DNA of 64,000 nucleotides from Microbacterium sp. CSI-V (GCF_001984105.1 NZ_MTQM01000007.1:434001-498000), one strand, 5' to 3'. Positions 29,240-38,723 are shown, counted from the stretch's first letter. The notes: generated from the letters alone by a model not told the origin. Numbers and translations are program-made.

Positions 29240-30523
29240 TCACTTCCCCGCCGCGAGCTGGTCGATCTGGGTCTGGGCGTTGGAGAGGAAGGTGTTCACG
29301 TCCTCTTCGCCGAAGATGACCGCCTTGGAGTACTCGTCGCGGAACGCCTGCCAGATCTCGACCGAGCTGACGACGTTGGGCACCTCGACGGTGCGGGCGG
29401 CCTGGTCGCCGAACTGCTCGTAGGCCGGGTTGGCGCTGAAGTAGTCGGCGTAGGTCGTGGTCAGGTCGGTGCGGAGCGGCATCTGGCCGGTCTCCTCGAG
29501 CCACTTCCCGTCCTGCTCCTGGCTGGTGGCGAACTTCAGCACCTCCCACGCCGTGCCCTTGTTCTGGCACGCGGTGAAGAGGCCGACGTTCTTCGCGTCG
29601 CTGAAGGTCCAGGTCTGGTCGGCCGCGGTGCCCTTCTCGGTGGGAACGGGCACGGCGCCCCAGTTGACCTTGTCCTTGTAGACCGACACGGCCCAGGGTC
29701 CGACGATGGCCATCGCGGCCTTGCCGTCGGCGAACGCGTCGCCCTGGTACTGCTCGTTGCCGGCGAGCTCGTCGGCGTAGATCGTGCGCCAGAAGTTCGC
29801 GACGGCCTCACCGTCGGCGTCGTTGAAGGTGGCCTTTCCGTCCTCGACGAGCTGCTTCCCGCCGGTCTGCGCGGCGTACAGCGGGTAGAAGTCGAACCAT
29901 GACTGGAAGAACTCGCTCGTGGGCGCCGGGTTGATGGCGTAGTCCGAGACGCCGGCCGCCTTCAGCTCCTGCGATGTCGCGAGGAACTCGTCGTACGTCG
30001 ACAGCTGCGGCTTCTCCGGGTCGAGGCCGGCCTGGGCGAACAGGTCCTTGTTGTAGAAGATCATCACGGGGTTGCTCTTCCACGGCAGCTGGTAGAAGCC
30101 GCCGTCGTCGGAGCGGTACTGGTCGGCGAGGTCGCCGCTGCGCTCGGTGATGTACTGCTCGCCGTCGGGGAAGTCCGACAGGTTCACCAGGCCCCCCTGG
30201 CGCTGGAAGCCGGGCACGGCCGCGGGCGAGGTGTTGAACACCAGGCACGGGGCGTTGCCGGCGGTGATCGCCGCGCCGATGACCTCCTCGCTGGAGGACC
30301 CGGCGGGGATCTCCTGCGCCGTGATCTGCTCGTCGGGGTGGTCGGCGTTCCAGGCCTCGACCATCTGCTGGCCCCACGCGATCTCGGCGGCGTTGTTCGA
30401 GTACCAGATGGTGATGGGGCCCTTGGCATCCATTCCCGAGGCTCCTCCGCCGCCTCCGCTGCACGCGGAGAGGGCGAGGATGCCGGTGGCGGCTACTGCT
30501 GTGGCGAGAATGCGTCGTCGCAT
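29240..30523 (-). CDS. Sugar ABC transporter solute-binding lipoprotein
   Basis: 427 residues. A lipoprotein signal with the lipobox LSAC (Cys21) is followed by a Gly-rich linker and a family 1 extracellular binding domain, with the expected ITIWYSNNAAEIAW start and many aromatic residues for sugar stacking. The AAGGAGG ribosome site five bases before the ATG is the strongest in the operon, fitting the high level these proteins need. It lies between the LacI regulator and the permeases. Confidence 0.94.
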   Translation of the reverse strand: MRRRILATAVAATGILALSACSGGGGGASGMDAKGPITIWYSNNAAEIAWGQQMVEAWNADHPDEQITAQEIPAGSSSEEVIGAAITAGNAPCLVFNTSPAAVPGFQRQGGLVNLSDFPDGEQYITERSGDLADQYRSDDGGFYQLPWKSNPVMIFYNKDLFAQAGLDPEKPQLSTYDEFLATSQELKAAGVSDYAINPAPTSEFFQSWFDFYPLYAAQTGGKQLVEDGKATFNDADGEAVANFWRTIYADELAGNEQYQGDAFADGKAAMAIVGPWAVSVYKDKVNWGAVPVPTEKGTAADQTWTFSDAKNVGLFTACQNKGTAWEVLKFATSQEQDGKWLEETGQMPLRTDLTTTYADYFSANPAYEQFGDQAARTVEVPNVVSSVEIWQAFRDEYSKAVIFGEEDVNTFLSNAQTQIDQLAAGK

Positions 30524-30561
30524 GTCTTCCTCCTTGTGGGGCGGGCGGGGGCCCGCGGGTG

Positions 30562-31587
30562 TCAGCTTCGAGTCGGGGGCGCGGTGGAGTCGCGCACCTG
30601 CAGGCCGGGGTCGGCGAGCGCGAGTGCCTCGGGCTCTCCTCCCGCGATCGCCTGCAGCAGCGCGCGCGCCGCGGCCGCCCCCCAGCCCCGCGCGTCGGTG
30701 GAGACGCTCGTGAGGGCGGGGAACAGGTGTCGGCCGAGTTCGGTGTCGTCGAATCCGGTGATCGAGAGGTCGCGGGGCACCGACAGGCCGCGGCGCTGCG
30801 CCGTGCCGAGCCCCGCGACGGCCATGTTGTCGTTGGAGTACACGATCGCCGTGGGCGGGACCTCGGCGTCGAGCAGGGCCGTGGTGGCCCGCGCCCCGTC
30901 GGCGGCGCTGAAGTCGGTCTCGACGACACGGGCCCGGATGCCGCGCGCCCGCGCCGCCGCCTCGAACGCGGCCGCGCGGTGGCGTCCGTGCAGCATCGCG
31001 AACGGGCCCGCGACATGCGCGATGTCGGTGTGCCCGAGGTCGGCGAGGTGGTCGACGGCGAGGCGGATGCCGGCGCCGTCGTCGACCGAGACGGAGGTGA
31101 AGGGGCTGTCGACATCGGGGACGCCGAGGGTCACGGCGGCGATGCCGAGGCTCGCGACGAGGTCGATGCGCGGATCGTCGGCGCGGAGGTCGGAGAGGAT
31201 CACGCCGTCGACGCGGCGGTCGGCCGCGAGTCCGCGGTAGGTCTCCTCTTCGTGGCGGCCGGGGGTGGCGGCCGCGAGCACGAGCACCTGGCCCGAGACG
31301 GAGAACTCGTCCTCGACGCCCGCGATGAACGACGGGAAGAAGGGGTCGGCCGCGATGACGTCGGGGCTGCGGCCGATGACGAGACCGCACGCGAAGGCCC
31401 GGCCGACGCTGAGCGACCGCGCCCGCAGGCTCGGGCTCCAGCCCATCTCGGCGGCGACCGAGAGGATGCGGTCGCGGGTGTCGGGGGCGACGCCGGCGCG
31501 GCCGTTCAACGCGAACGACACGAGACCCTTGCTGACCCCGGCGCGGCGCGCGACATCGGCGATCGTGGGTCGCGTCTCATTCGTCAT
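30562..31587 (-). CDS. LacI-family transcriptional regulator of the glycan-uptake operon
   Basis: 341 residues. The N-terminal helix-turn-helix (IADVARRAGVSKGLVSFALNG, 9-29) and hinge are standard, followed by a periplasmic-binding-like effector domain. It is the first gene of the operon, followed after 38 bases by the solute-binding protein. Two tandem palindromes directly upstream are the likely operators, so it probably represses its own operon until the imported sugar binds. An ATG eight codons upstream is in frame but weakly supported. Confidence 0.92.
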   Translation of the reverse strand: MTNETRPTIADVARRAGVSKGLVSFALNGRAGVAPDTRDRILSVAAEMGWSPSLRARSLSVGRAFACGLVIGRSPDVIAADPFFPSFIAGVEDEFSVSGQVLVLAAATPGRHEEETYRGLAADRRVDGVILSDLRADDPRIDLVASLGIAAVTLGVPDVDSPFTSVSVDDGAGIRLAVDHLADLGHTDIAHVAGPFAMLHGRHRAAAFEAAARARGIRARVVETDFSAADGARATTALLDAEVPPTAIVYSNDNMAVAGLGTAQRRGLSVPRDLSITGFDDTELGRHLFPALTSVSTDARGWGAAAARALLQAIAGGEPEALALADPGLQVRDSTAPPTRS

Positions 31588-31615
31588 GCTGCACCTCGTT
31601 GTGGCATCCATCGGT

Positions 31616-31654
31616 CTAAACCGGTTCAGTAGGACTGAGCCTAAACCGGTTCAG
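31616..31654. promoter_or_regulatory. Two tandem LacI-type operators
   Basis: CTAAACCGGTTCAG occurs twice, at 31616-31629 and 31641-31654, spaced 25 bases centre to centre. Each is a near-palindrome around ACCGGT with the central CG of LacI/GalR sites. They begin 29 bases upstream of the lacI start codon. Confidence 0.8.
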
Positions 31655-31701
31655 GGACGTGAGTCAACCCTCGACGGTGCGGTCCGCGGGGGGCACCCCC
31701 G

Positions 31702-31772
31702 GGTTTGGGGCGCGTTTCTCCTCTTGGGGCGTGAAATTCCCCGCCCCGAACGCAATCTCGCGCCCCAAACCC
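31702..31772. repeat. Family D double inverted repeat, copy 2
   Basis: GTTTGGGGCG (31703-31712) and CTTGGGGCG (31723-31731) are mirrored by CGCCCCGAAC (31742-31751) and CGCCCCAAAC (31761-31770). It lies in the divergent spacer between lacI and the oxidoreductase gene, about 67 bases before the latter's start, so here it cannot be a terminator for either gene. Confidence 0.88.
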
Positions 31773-31838
31773 GCACCGCCCCGCGGGGGTACACCGCAAC
31801 CCCTCCCCCGTGTCGGTGGGCGCCGATACCGTGGGCGC

Positions 31839-33266
31839 ATGAGCGAACGCGAATTCGACCTGATCGTCATCGGCGCCGGCCCCGTGGGCGAGAACGTCGC
31901 CGACCGCGCCGTGCAGGCCGGTCTCACCGCCGTGATCGTCGAATCCGAGCTGGTCGGCGGCGAGTGCTCGTACTGGGCGTGCATGCCGTCGAAGGCGCTG
32001 CTGCGCAGCAGTGCCGCCCTGCGCGCGGCCCGCGACGTCGACGGCGCGAAGCAGGCCGTGACCGGCGACCTCGACATCGCCGCGGTCCTCCGGCGCCGCG
32101 ACTCCATGACCAGCAACTGGAACGACGCCGGGCAGGTCTCGTGGCTCGAGGGCGCGGGCATCGAGCTCGTCCGCGGCCACGGTCGACTCACCGGCGAGAA
32201 GACCGTGCGCGTCACCGCCGAAGACGGCACGACGACCGACCTCGTCGCCCGCCACGCGGTCGCGGTGTGCACGGGTTCCGCGGCGCTGCTCCCCGGCATC
32301 CCGGGCCTGGCCGACATCGAGCCGTGGACGAGCCGCGAGGCGACGGCGGCGCAGAGCATCCCCGGGTCGCTCGCGATCCTCGGCGGCGGCGTCGTCGGCG
32401 CCGAGATGGCGACGGCGTTCGCGAGCCTCGGCGCCGAGGTCACGATCATCGCGCGCTCCGGCCTCTTGGGCGGCACCGAGCCGTTCGCCGGCGAACTGGT
32501 CGCCGATTCCCTCCGCGCCCGCGGCGTCACGGTGAAGACAGGCGTGGATGCCACGGCCGCCCGCCGCGACGACGACGGACGCCGCGTGCTCGAGCTGTCC
32601 GACGGCACCGCCGTGACCGCCGACGAGGTGCTCGTGGCGACCGGCCGCGTGCCGCGCACCACCGACCTGGGGCTCGACACCATCGGCCTCGAGGAGGGCT
32701 CGTGGCTCGACGTCGACGACACGCTCCTCGTGCGCGGCTTCGACTGGCTGTACGCCGTCGGCGACGTGAACCACCGCGCGCTCCTCACCCACCAGGGCAA
32801 GTACCAGGCGCGCGCGGCGGGCGACGTCATCGCCGCACGCGCGCAGGGCGGCGAGGTCGACGACAGCCCGTGGGGAGCCCACGTCGCGACCGCCGACCAC
32901 GACGCCGTTCCGCAGGTCACGTTCACCGACCCCGAGGTCGCGTCCGTCGGTCTCACCGCCGCCGCCGCCGAGAAGCGCGGCTTGAACGTGAAGGTGCTCG
33001 ATTACGACCTCGCGCACGTCGCCGGGTCCAGCGAGCAGTCCGACGCCTACGTCGGCAAGGCCCGCGCGATCGTCGACCTCGACCGCGGCGTGCTGGTCGG
33101 CGCGACGTTCGTCGGCCCCGACATCGCCGAGCTGCTGCACTCCGCGACGGTCGCGATCGTCGGCGAGGTGCCGGTGAAGCGGCTGTGGCACGCGGTCCCG
33201 TCATACCCCACGGTCAGCGAGGTCTGGCTGCGCCTGCTCGAGACGCTGGGCCGCGACTCGGCGTGA
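31839..33266 (+). CDS. FAD-dependent pyridine nucleotide-disulfide oxidoreductase (Lpd/mercuric reductase-like)
   Basis: 475 residues. An N-terminal FAD site (VIGAGPVGENVADRA) is followed by the redox disulfide Cys43/Cys48 in GGECSYWACMPSKA, an unusual form of the GGTCLNxGCIPSK motif. The NAD(P) domain has AILGGGVVGAEMA, and the dimer domain ends in HAVPSYPTVSEVWL, with the His and Glu of the family. There are no 2-oxoacid dehydrogenase neighbours, so it is unlikely to be the complex E3. A role in thiol or quinone reduction is possible. Confidence 0.88.
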   Translation: MSEREFDLIVIGAGPVGENVADRAVQAGLTAVIVESELVGGECSYWACMPSKALLRSSAALRAARDVDGAKQAVTGDLDIAAVLRRRDSMTSNWNDAGQVSWLEGAGIELVRGHGRLTGEKTVRVTAEDGTTTDLVARHAVAVCTGSAALLPGIPGLADIEPWTSREATAAQSIPGSLAILGGGVVGAEMATAFASLGAEVTIIARSGLLGGTEPFAGELVADSLRARGVTVKTGVDATAARRDDDGRRVLELSDGTAVTADEVLVATGRVPRTTDLGLDTIGLEEGSWLDVDDTLLVRGFDWLYAVGDVNHRALLTHQGKYQARAAGDVIAARAQGGEVDDSPWGAHVATADHDAVPQVTFTDPEVASVGLTAAAAEKRGLNVKVLDYDLAHVAGSSEQSDAYVGKARAIVDLDRGVLVGATFVGPDIAELLHSATVAIVGEVPVKRLWHAVPSYPTVSEVWLRLLETLGRDSA

Positions 33267-33276
33267 TCCGCGCGTT

Positions 33277-33342
33277 CGCGTGAGTCGCCAAGATATGTCG
33301 CCTCACCGCCCGCCCAGGCGACGATTCCTGGCGACTCACGCG
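33277..33342. repeat. Family A double inverted repeat, copy 2
   Basis: The outer arms CGCGTGAGTCGCCA (33277-33290) and TGGCGACTCACGCG (33329-33342) are identical to those of copy 1; the inner arms ATGTCGCCT and AGGCGACGAT match less well. It begins ten bases after the oxidoreductase stop and ends 17 bases before the next start. Confidence 0.9.
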
Positions 33343-33359
33343 AAGAGAAGGGAGTCAGG

Positions 33360-33875
33360 ATGCCGAGAACGATCGCGCTGATCCGCGGTGTCGGCGGACC
33401 CACGGCGATGAAGATGCCCCTGCTGCGCGAGGTGCTGGCATCCGTGGGTCTCGGTGACGTCGTCACGCTGCAGGTGGCGGGGAACGTCGTTCTCGACGAC
33501 GGCGGCCGCTCCCCCGACGAGATCGCCGGAACGATCCGGGATGCCGTGCGTGCGGCGTTCGGTCACGACCTGCCGGTGATCGTGCGCTCGCACGCCGAGC
33601 TCGCCGATGCGCGGGGGCGGAACCCGTTCGCCGACGCCTCCGAGGGGCGATGGGTGCAGACGGTGTTCCTCGATGCGGCACCCGCCGTCGCGCTGGAGGT
33701 GCCCGACGGCATCCCGGAAGAGGCCGTGCTCGACGGCCACGAGGTGTTCGTGCGCTACCCCGAGGGCATCGGCGGGTCGAAGCTGCAGGCCGGCTGGTTC
33801 GAGAAGCGCCTGGGCGTGACGGGCACCGCCCGGAACGCCAACACGATCGCGAAGCTCATCGCGCTGAGCGCCTGA
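33360..33875 (+). CDS. DUF1697 family protein
   Basis: 171 residues. The start TIALIRGVGGPTAMKMPLLREVLASVGLGDVVTLQVAGNVVL fits the DUF1697 pattern (RGINVGG, KM..L, GNVxF), as do the later VFLDAAP and the C-terminal GTARNANTIAKLIALSA. No biochemical role is established for the family. The ATG at 33360 has AAGGGAG upstream. A 515-base convergent spacer with two family B repeats follows. Confidence 0.85.
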   Translation: MPRTIALIRGVGGPTAMKMPLLREVLASVGLGDVVTLQVAGNVVLDDGGRSPDEIAGTIRDAVRAAFGHDLPVIVRSHAELADARGRNPFADASEGRWVQTVFLDAAPAVALEVPDGIPEEAVLDGHEVFVRYPEGIGGSKLQAGWFEKRLGVTGTARNANTIAKLIALSA

Positions 33876-33992
33876 CGCCGCGCCGGCCGTCGGCGCGGCG
33901 GTCGCCATGAGCGCTGGCGTGTGCACGCTCTACCCCTGCTCCGCGCCCCGCTCCGCGCCCCCGCTGTGCCGCGGTTGCTGCTGCCCACACCG

Positions 33993-34063
33993 CGCGATAA
34001 ACGCGATCCGCGACGATAAACGCGACGCCAGCGCGTTTCTGCGCGCGAATCGCGTTTATCGCG
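33993..34063. repeat. Family B double inverted repeat, copy 2
   Basis: CGCGATAAACGCG (33993-34005) and CGATAAACGCG (34014-34024) are mirrored by GCGCGTTTCTGCG (34031-34043) and CGCGTTTATCGCG (34051-34063). The outer arms are perfect complements. It lies in the spacer between the DUF1697 gene and purH. Confidence 0.9.
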
Positions 34064-34189
34064 CAATCGGCCGCACCCGGACGCCTCGCTGCCCCGCGGC
34101 ATCCCACCCGAGACGCATCCCGCCGAAGCGCACCGCGCGCGGTCGCCTGCTTCCGCCGTGTGCGGCGCCGCGCCGCGGCCCACCATCCG

Positions 34190-34256
34190 CCATAAACGCG
34201 ATCCACGACCATAAACGCGGCGTCAGCGCGTTTATGCGCGCGAATCGCGTTTATCG
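34190..34256. repeat. Family B double inverted repeat, copy 3
   Basis: ATAAACGCG at 34192-34200 and 34211-34219 is mirrored by CGCGTTTAT at 34227-34235 and 34246-34254. It lies 127 bases after copy 2 in the same orientation and spacing plan, giving two elements side by side. The remaining spacer (33876-34342) shows nothing else beyond short CCGCACACG-type direct repeats. Confidence 0.9.
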
Positions 34257-34342
34257 CGACGAGCCGCCCCACCCCGCACCCCCACCCCGCCGCACACGCC
34301 CCGCCGCCCAAACCCCGCCGCACACGCCCGCCCGCACAAACG

Positions 34343-34378
34343 CCGCCGCCCCCGCAACCGAAGTCGCGGGGGCGGCGG
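34343..34378 (-). terminator. purH terminator hairpin
   Basis: CCGCCGCCCCCGC (34343-34355) pairs perfectly with 34366-34378 around a ten-base loop, 12 bases past the purH stop; on the transcript it is followed by GTTTGTG. Confidence 0.75.
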
Positions 34379-34390
34379 GAACAGGGCGCG

Positions 34391-36001
34391 TCAGTGGAAG
34401 AAGTGACGCTCGCCCGTGAAGAACATCGTGACGCCGGCGGCGCGCGCGGCGTCGACGACCTCGGCATCCCGCACCGAACCGCCGGGCTGGATGATCGCCG
34501 AGATCCCGGCGTCGATCAGCACCTGCGGGCCGTCGGCGAAGGGGAAGAACGCATCGGATGCCGCGATCGACCCGGCCGCGCGATCGCCCGCGCGCTCGAC
34601 CGCGAGGCGGCACGAGTCGACGCGGTTGACCTGGCCCATGCCGATGCCCACGGTCGCCGAACCCTTCGCCAGCACGATCGCGTTGGACTTCACGGCGCGG
34701 CACGCCTTCCAGGCGAAGATGAGGTTGGTCATCTCCTCGTCGGATGGGCGCTCGCCCGAGACGAGCTCCCAGTCCTTCGCGACCGACTCGATGTCGGCGG
34801 GGAAGCGGTCGGCATCCTGCAGCAGCAGGCCGCCCGAGACGAGACGCACGTCCATCGGTTCCTGGCGCCAGTCGGCGGGGAGCTGCAGCACGCGCAGGTT
34901 CTTCTTCAGCTTGAACACCTCGAGGGCTTCGGGCTCGAAGTCGGGCGCGATGATGACCTCGGTGAAGATGTCGCGGAGGTTCTCCGCCATCTTCAGCGTC
35001 ACGGTGCGGTTCGCGGCGATGACGCCGCCGAACGCCGAGACGGGGTCGCACTCGTGCGCGCGCAGGTGCGCCGAGGCGATCGGGTCGAGCGCGTTGGGAG
35101 CGGCGACGGCGATACCGCACGGGTTCGCGTGCTTGATGATCGCGACGGCCGGCTTCACCATGTCGAACGCGGCGCGCAGTGCGGCGTCGGCGTCGACGTA
35201 GTTGTTGTACGACATCTCCTTGCCCTGCAGCTGCGTGGCCTGGGCGATGCCGTGGCCGCCCACGCGCGTGTAGATCGCGGCGCGCTGGTGCGAGTTCTCG
35301 CCGTACCGCAGGGTCGAGAGGCGCTCGGCCTGGATCGTCAGGTGCGCGGGCAGGTCGATGTCGTCACCGAGCGTGCCCTCGGCGAACCACGTCGACACCG
35401 CGGTGTCGTAGGCGGCGGTGTGCGAGAACGCGCGGGCGGCCAGCTCGCGGCGCTGCACGAGGTTCGTGCCGCCCTGCGTGCGCAGCGCGTCGATGATCGC
35501 GGGGTACGACTCGGGCGAGACCACGATCGCGACGTTGGCGTGGTTCTTCGCCGAGGCGCGCACCATGGCGGGGCCGCCGATGTCGATCTGCTCCACGACG
35601 TCATCGCCCTCGGCACCGGATGCCACGGTCTCGACGAACGGGTACAGGTTCACGACCACGAGTTCGAACGGGAGGATGCCGAGCTCGTCCAGCTGCGCCT
35701 CGTGGCCGGCCAGGCGCAGGTCGGCGAGGAGTCCGGCGTGGACGTTCGGGTGCAGCGTCTTCACGCGTCCGTCGAGCGACTCGGGGAAGCCGGTGACGGC
35801 GGAGACGTCGGTCACCTCGAACCCGGCGTCGCGGAGCAGCGTCGCCGAACCCCCGGTCGACACGATCTCGACGCCCGCGGACGCCAGCGCCTCGCCGAGC
35901 TCGAGCAGGCCGTTCTTGTCGCTCACCGACACCAGCGCGCGGCGGATCGGGACGACGTCACGGGGACGGTAGTCGGCGGGGTCGTGGCGGGGTCCGGCCA
36001 T
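34391..36001 (-). CDS. purH: Bifunctional AICAR formyltransferase / IMP cyclohydrolase
   Basis: 536 residues, full length. The N-terminal cyclohydrolase part ([40 protein letters not shown]) is followed by the formyltransferase part with [12 protein letters not shown] and the catalytic Lys-His pair. It carries out the last two steps of de novo purine synthesis, using 10-formyl-THF supplied by folD. It is downstream of purN (56-base gap) in the conserved actinobacterial order perM-purN-purH and ends in a strong hairpin. Confidence 0.97.
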   Translation of the reverse strand: MAGPRHDPADYRPRDVVPIRRALVSVSDKNGLLELGEALASAGVEIVSTGGSATLLRDAGFEVTDVSAVTGFPESLDGRVKTLHPNVHAGLLADLRLAGHEAQLDELGILPFELVVVNLYPFVETVASGAEGDDVVEQIDIGGPAMVRASAKNHANVAIVVSPESYPAIIDALRTQGGTNLVQRRELAARAFSHTAAYDTAVSTWFAEGTLGDDIDLPAHLTIQAERLSTLRYGENSHQRAAIYTRVGGHGIAQATQLQGKEMSYNNYVDADAALRAAFDMVKPAVAIIKHANPCGIAVAAPNALDPIASAHLRAHECDPVSAFGGVIAANRTVTLKMAENLRDIFTEVIIAPDFEPEALEVFKLKKNLRVLQLPADWRQEPMDVRLVSGGLLLQDADRFPADIESVAKDWELVSGERPSDEEMTNLIFAWKACRAVKSNAIVLAKGSATVGIGMGQVNRVDSCRLAVERAGDRAAGSIAASDAFFPFADGPQVLIDAGISAIIQPGGSVRDAEVVDAARAAGVTMFFTGERHFFH

Positions 36002-36057
36002 GGCTGCGGCTCCTGTGTCTCGTGGGATGCGGAACGCGGGCGACCGCCCGCGGGGGT

Positions 36058-36657
36058 TCAGGGGTGGCGGGATGCCGTGGCATCCAGGTCGAGGTCTCCC
36101 TCGGCGATCCGCCGGACGACGTCGATCAGCAGACGGCGTTCGACGGGCTTGATGCGCTCGTGCAGGGTGTCCTCGGTGTCGTCGGGCAGCACGGGGATGC
36201 GCTCCTGAGCGAGGATCGGACCGGTGTCGACTCCCGAGTCGACGACGATGACGCTCGCGCCGGTCTGGTCGACGCCGGCGCGGAGGGCGTCGCGCACCCC
36301 GTGAGCTCCGGGGAACTCCGGCAGGTACGCGGGATGGGTGTTGATGATCCGCGGCTCCCACTCGGCGACGAGGTCGGCGGGCAGCAGGCGCATGAGTCCG
36401 CTCAGCACGACGAGGTCGGGCTGCCAGACCCGCAGCTGCGCGCCGAGTTCGGCGCCCCACTCCTCGCGCGAGGAGAACCCGTCGAACGGGACGAGGAAGG
36501 TCGGGATGCTGAAGTGCTCGGCGTGGGCGAAGCCGTCGGCTTCGCGATCGGCACCGACCGCGATCACCCGCGCGGGGAAGTCGGGGGCGGCAGCCGCCTC
36601 GAGCAGGGCGCGGAGGTTGGAGCCGGTGCCGGAGATGAGAACGGCGACCGTGAGCAC
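36058..36657 (-). CDS. purN: Phosphoribosylglycinamide formyltransferase
   Basis: 199 residues from the GTG at 36657, chosen because [15 protein letters not shown] is the normal family start. It formylates GAR with 10-formyl-THF. The catalytic set Asn-His-Asp is visible in [20 protein letters not shown] and in [11 protein letters not shown]. It begins five bases after the stop of the upstream membrane protein gene and is followed by purH. Confidence 0.96.
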   Translation of the reverse strand: MLTVAVLISGTGSNLRALLEAAAAPDFPARVIAVGADREADGFAHAEHFSIPTFLVPFDGFSSREEWGAELGAQLRVWQPDLVVLSGLMRLLPADLVAEWEPRIINTHPAYLPEFPGAHGVRDALRAGVDQTGASVIVVDSGVDTGPILAQERIPVLPDDTEDTLHERIKPVERRLLIDVVRRIAEGDLDLDATASRHP

Positions 36658-36662
36658 GGAGG

Positions 36663-38153
36663 TCAGTCTACGGGGCGCGCGTCCCGGCCATCGGTCGCGT
36701 CGGTTCCGGGCCCGTCGCGCCACTCGGCGGGCAGCGGCTCCATGCGCGACCACGCCTCGCGGATGCGGGCCTGGACGTCGTCATCGGTGTCGAGGGCTGC
36801 CGGGCGCTCGTCGGTGTCGCCGGGAACGGGCTCCGGTGCCCACGGCGCCGGCACTGCGGCCGTGAGCACGGCCTCGGACGGACGGTCGCGGAACGCCCGC
36901 GCGGTCTCGGGTTCGCGATCGGGGATGGCGGCATCCGAGTGGGCGCGGTGCGGGAGCGACGTCCGCGGGGCGAGGAGCAGGATCGCGAGGCCGACGAGCA
37001 TCTCGAGCCCGAGGGCGAGCGCGAGGGGACCCGGCTGCGGTCCGGTCTCGGCCAGGCGCCCCGGTCCGATCGCGCCGCTGGAGAAGACCGCGATCAGCGC
37101 GCCGACTCCCCCGGTGAGCGCGGCCACCGCCACCGCGACGACCAGCCGCGGGGCGGCCGGTTCGTGATCCGAGCGCTCGGGCATCGACGAGCGCAGGATC
37201 CACCCCGTCAACGCTCCGACCGCGAGCGGCAGGAGCGCCAGGAGCAGGAGCCACGACGTCGTCGACTCGGGGACGATCCCGAGGATCGGGATGCCGGGAA
37301 CCGCACCGACCTGCGTGGCGGCGGGGGTGACGGCGGTGTCGGTGCCCAGCGAGAACCCGGGGCCGGCGGCGAACGCCACGGCCCACAGCACCAGCGTCGG
37401 CAGGTAGACGAGCTGGCCGAGGGCGAGGACCGTGGCTCCGATGCCGTCGACGTTGCTGGCCTGGAACAGCGTGATGATCTGCGTGCCGCGCGCGAGGAGA
37501 CCCGCGACCACGACGACACCGCCCACGGCGACGAGGCCCAGGGTCGTCAGCGCAACGCCCCGCAGGACGAGCCCGGGAACGGGCGCCCAGTCTCTCGGCA
37601 TCCGCTCGATTGCCGCACGGAGGCGATCGACCGGCCCCTCGTCACCGACCCGCCAGGAGCCCACGACGGCGCCGACCAGCGACGGGACCGCGAAGATCAG
37701 CGACGGGAAGAGGATCGCCTGCCACGTCTCGAACGACACCAGCGGAGCGGCCGACGTGAGCGCGACCAGGGCGGCGACGGCGGCGAAGACCAGCGATCCG
37801 GAGAGCAATCCGGTCAGCGCGGCCCCCGATTCGGCGGCCCGGATGCCGGAGCGCGCGGCGAACAGGCCGGTGAACGCGGCGAAGGCCAGCGGCGCGAGGG
37901 AGAGGACGAAGGTCGCGAGCGAGGGGTCGACGCCGGTGGCCGCGAGGTAGGCATCGGGCAGGGTCACCGTGATCGGGACCAGATGCCCCAGGTGCCACAC
38001 CGCCGCCGCCGTCGGCCACAGAGCCGACCAGTCGGCGTCGCCGAGGGCGACGACCCACATCAGCGCGAGAGGCGCGAGCACGACGGCGATGCCGACCGCG
38101 GCGGCCAGGAGCGCGTCGAGGGCGGCGAGGAGAGCGACGAGGAGACGATGCAT
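36663..38153 (-). CDS. Polytopic membrane protein, PerM/DUF6350-like
   Basis: 496 residues with about nine to ten hydrophobic segments up to residue about 400, then a charged cytoplasmic tail. It sits directly before purN-purH, as Rv0955 (PerM, a divisome-linked membrane protein) does in Mycobacterium tuberculosis, and its long hydrophobic part fits the DUF6350 family. The purine neighbours are probably only historical. A role in cell division under stress is inferred by synteny. The overlap-like gap of five bases to purN suggests co-translation. Confidence 0.82.
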   Translation of the reverse strand: MHRLLVALLAALDALLAAAVGIAVVLAPLALMWVVALGDADWSALWPTAAAVWHLGHLVPITVTLPDAYLAATGVDPSLATFVLSLAPLAFAAFTGLFAARSGIRAAESGAALTGLLSGSLVFAAVAALVALTSAAPLVSFETWQAILFPSLIFAVPSLVGAVVGSWRVGDEGPVDRLRAAIERMPRDWAPVPGLVLRGVALTTLGLVAVGGVVVVAGLLARGTQIITLFQASNVDGIGATVLALGQLVYLPTLVLWAVAFAAGPGFSLGTDTAVTPAATQVGAVPGIPILGIVPESTTSWLLLLALLPLAVGALTGWILRSSMPERSDHEPAAPRLVVAVAVAALTGGVGALIAVFSSGAIGPGRLAETGPQPGPLALALGLEMLVGLAILLLAPRTSLPHRAHSDAAIPDREPETARAFRDRPSEAVLTAAVPAPWAPEPVPGDTDERPAALDTDDDVQARIREAWSRMEPLPAEWRDGPGTDATDGRDARPVD

Positions 38154-38222
38154 GAGCGTCTGCGACCCTACCCGCGCTTCCCCGTCCGCGACCTCAGGCG
38201 CGGCGGGGTGCGCCGTCCCGTG

Positions 38223-38286
38223 CGCGAGTCGCCAGGATTTGTCGCCTCTGCGCGGTCCGAAGCGACAAATCGTGGCGACTCACGCG
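38223..38286. repeat. Family A double inverted repeat, copy 3
   Basis: CGCGAGTCGCCA with inner TTTGTCGCC (38223-38246) is mirrored by GCGACAAAT and TGGCGACTCACGCG (to 38286). The right arm overlaps the end of the minus-strand gene at 38280: the TGA in GCGTGAGTCGCC serves as that gene's stop codon. Confidence 0.88.
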
Positions 38287-38723
38287 CCGGAAACCGGCTC
38301 CAGCACGAAGATCTCGATGCGGCGCTCGGTCTTCTTCTGGTACTCGTCGTAGTCGGGCCACACCGCCACGGCGCGCGCCCACCACTCGTCGCGCTCGGCG
38401 CCCTCGGCCTGGTGCGCCTGGTATTCGCGCTTGACGTCGCCGTCCTGCAGCTCCACCCGCGGGTTCTTCACGAGGTTGTGGAACCACGCCGGGTGCTCGG
38501 GAGCACCGCCCTTGGATGCCACGACGAGGTAGCGTCCGTCGTGCTCGACCCGCATGAGCGCGGTCTTGCGCAGGCCCCCCGTTTTTGCTCCGACGGACGT
38601 GAGGACGATGATGGGAACGCCCCGCAGTTCCGCGGCCTCCTGACCCCCGCTGGCCTCGAAGGTCTCGGCCTGCGAACGGGCCCATTCGCTGGTGCTGGGC
38701 AGATACTCTCCTGAGAGTGGCAT
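38280..38723 (-). CDS. Deazaflavin (F420)-dependent nitroreductase family protein
   Basis: 147 residues. The pattern [49 protein letters not shown] fits the DDN/AclJ family, whose split-barrel fold binds F420 or another flavin; the final part [22 protein letters not shown] is also typical. The substrate is unknown. The stop codon is supplied by a family A repeat, so insertion of that repeat may have trimmed or replaced the original end. Confidence 0.88.
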   Translation of the reverse strand: MPLSGEYLPSTSEWARSQAETFEASGGQEAAELRGVPIIVLTSVGAKTGGLRKTALMRVEHDGRYLVVASKGGAPEHPAWFHNLVKNPRVELQDGDVKREYQAHQAEGAERDEWWARAVAVWPDYDEYQKKTERRIEIFVLEPVSGA

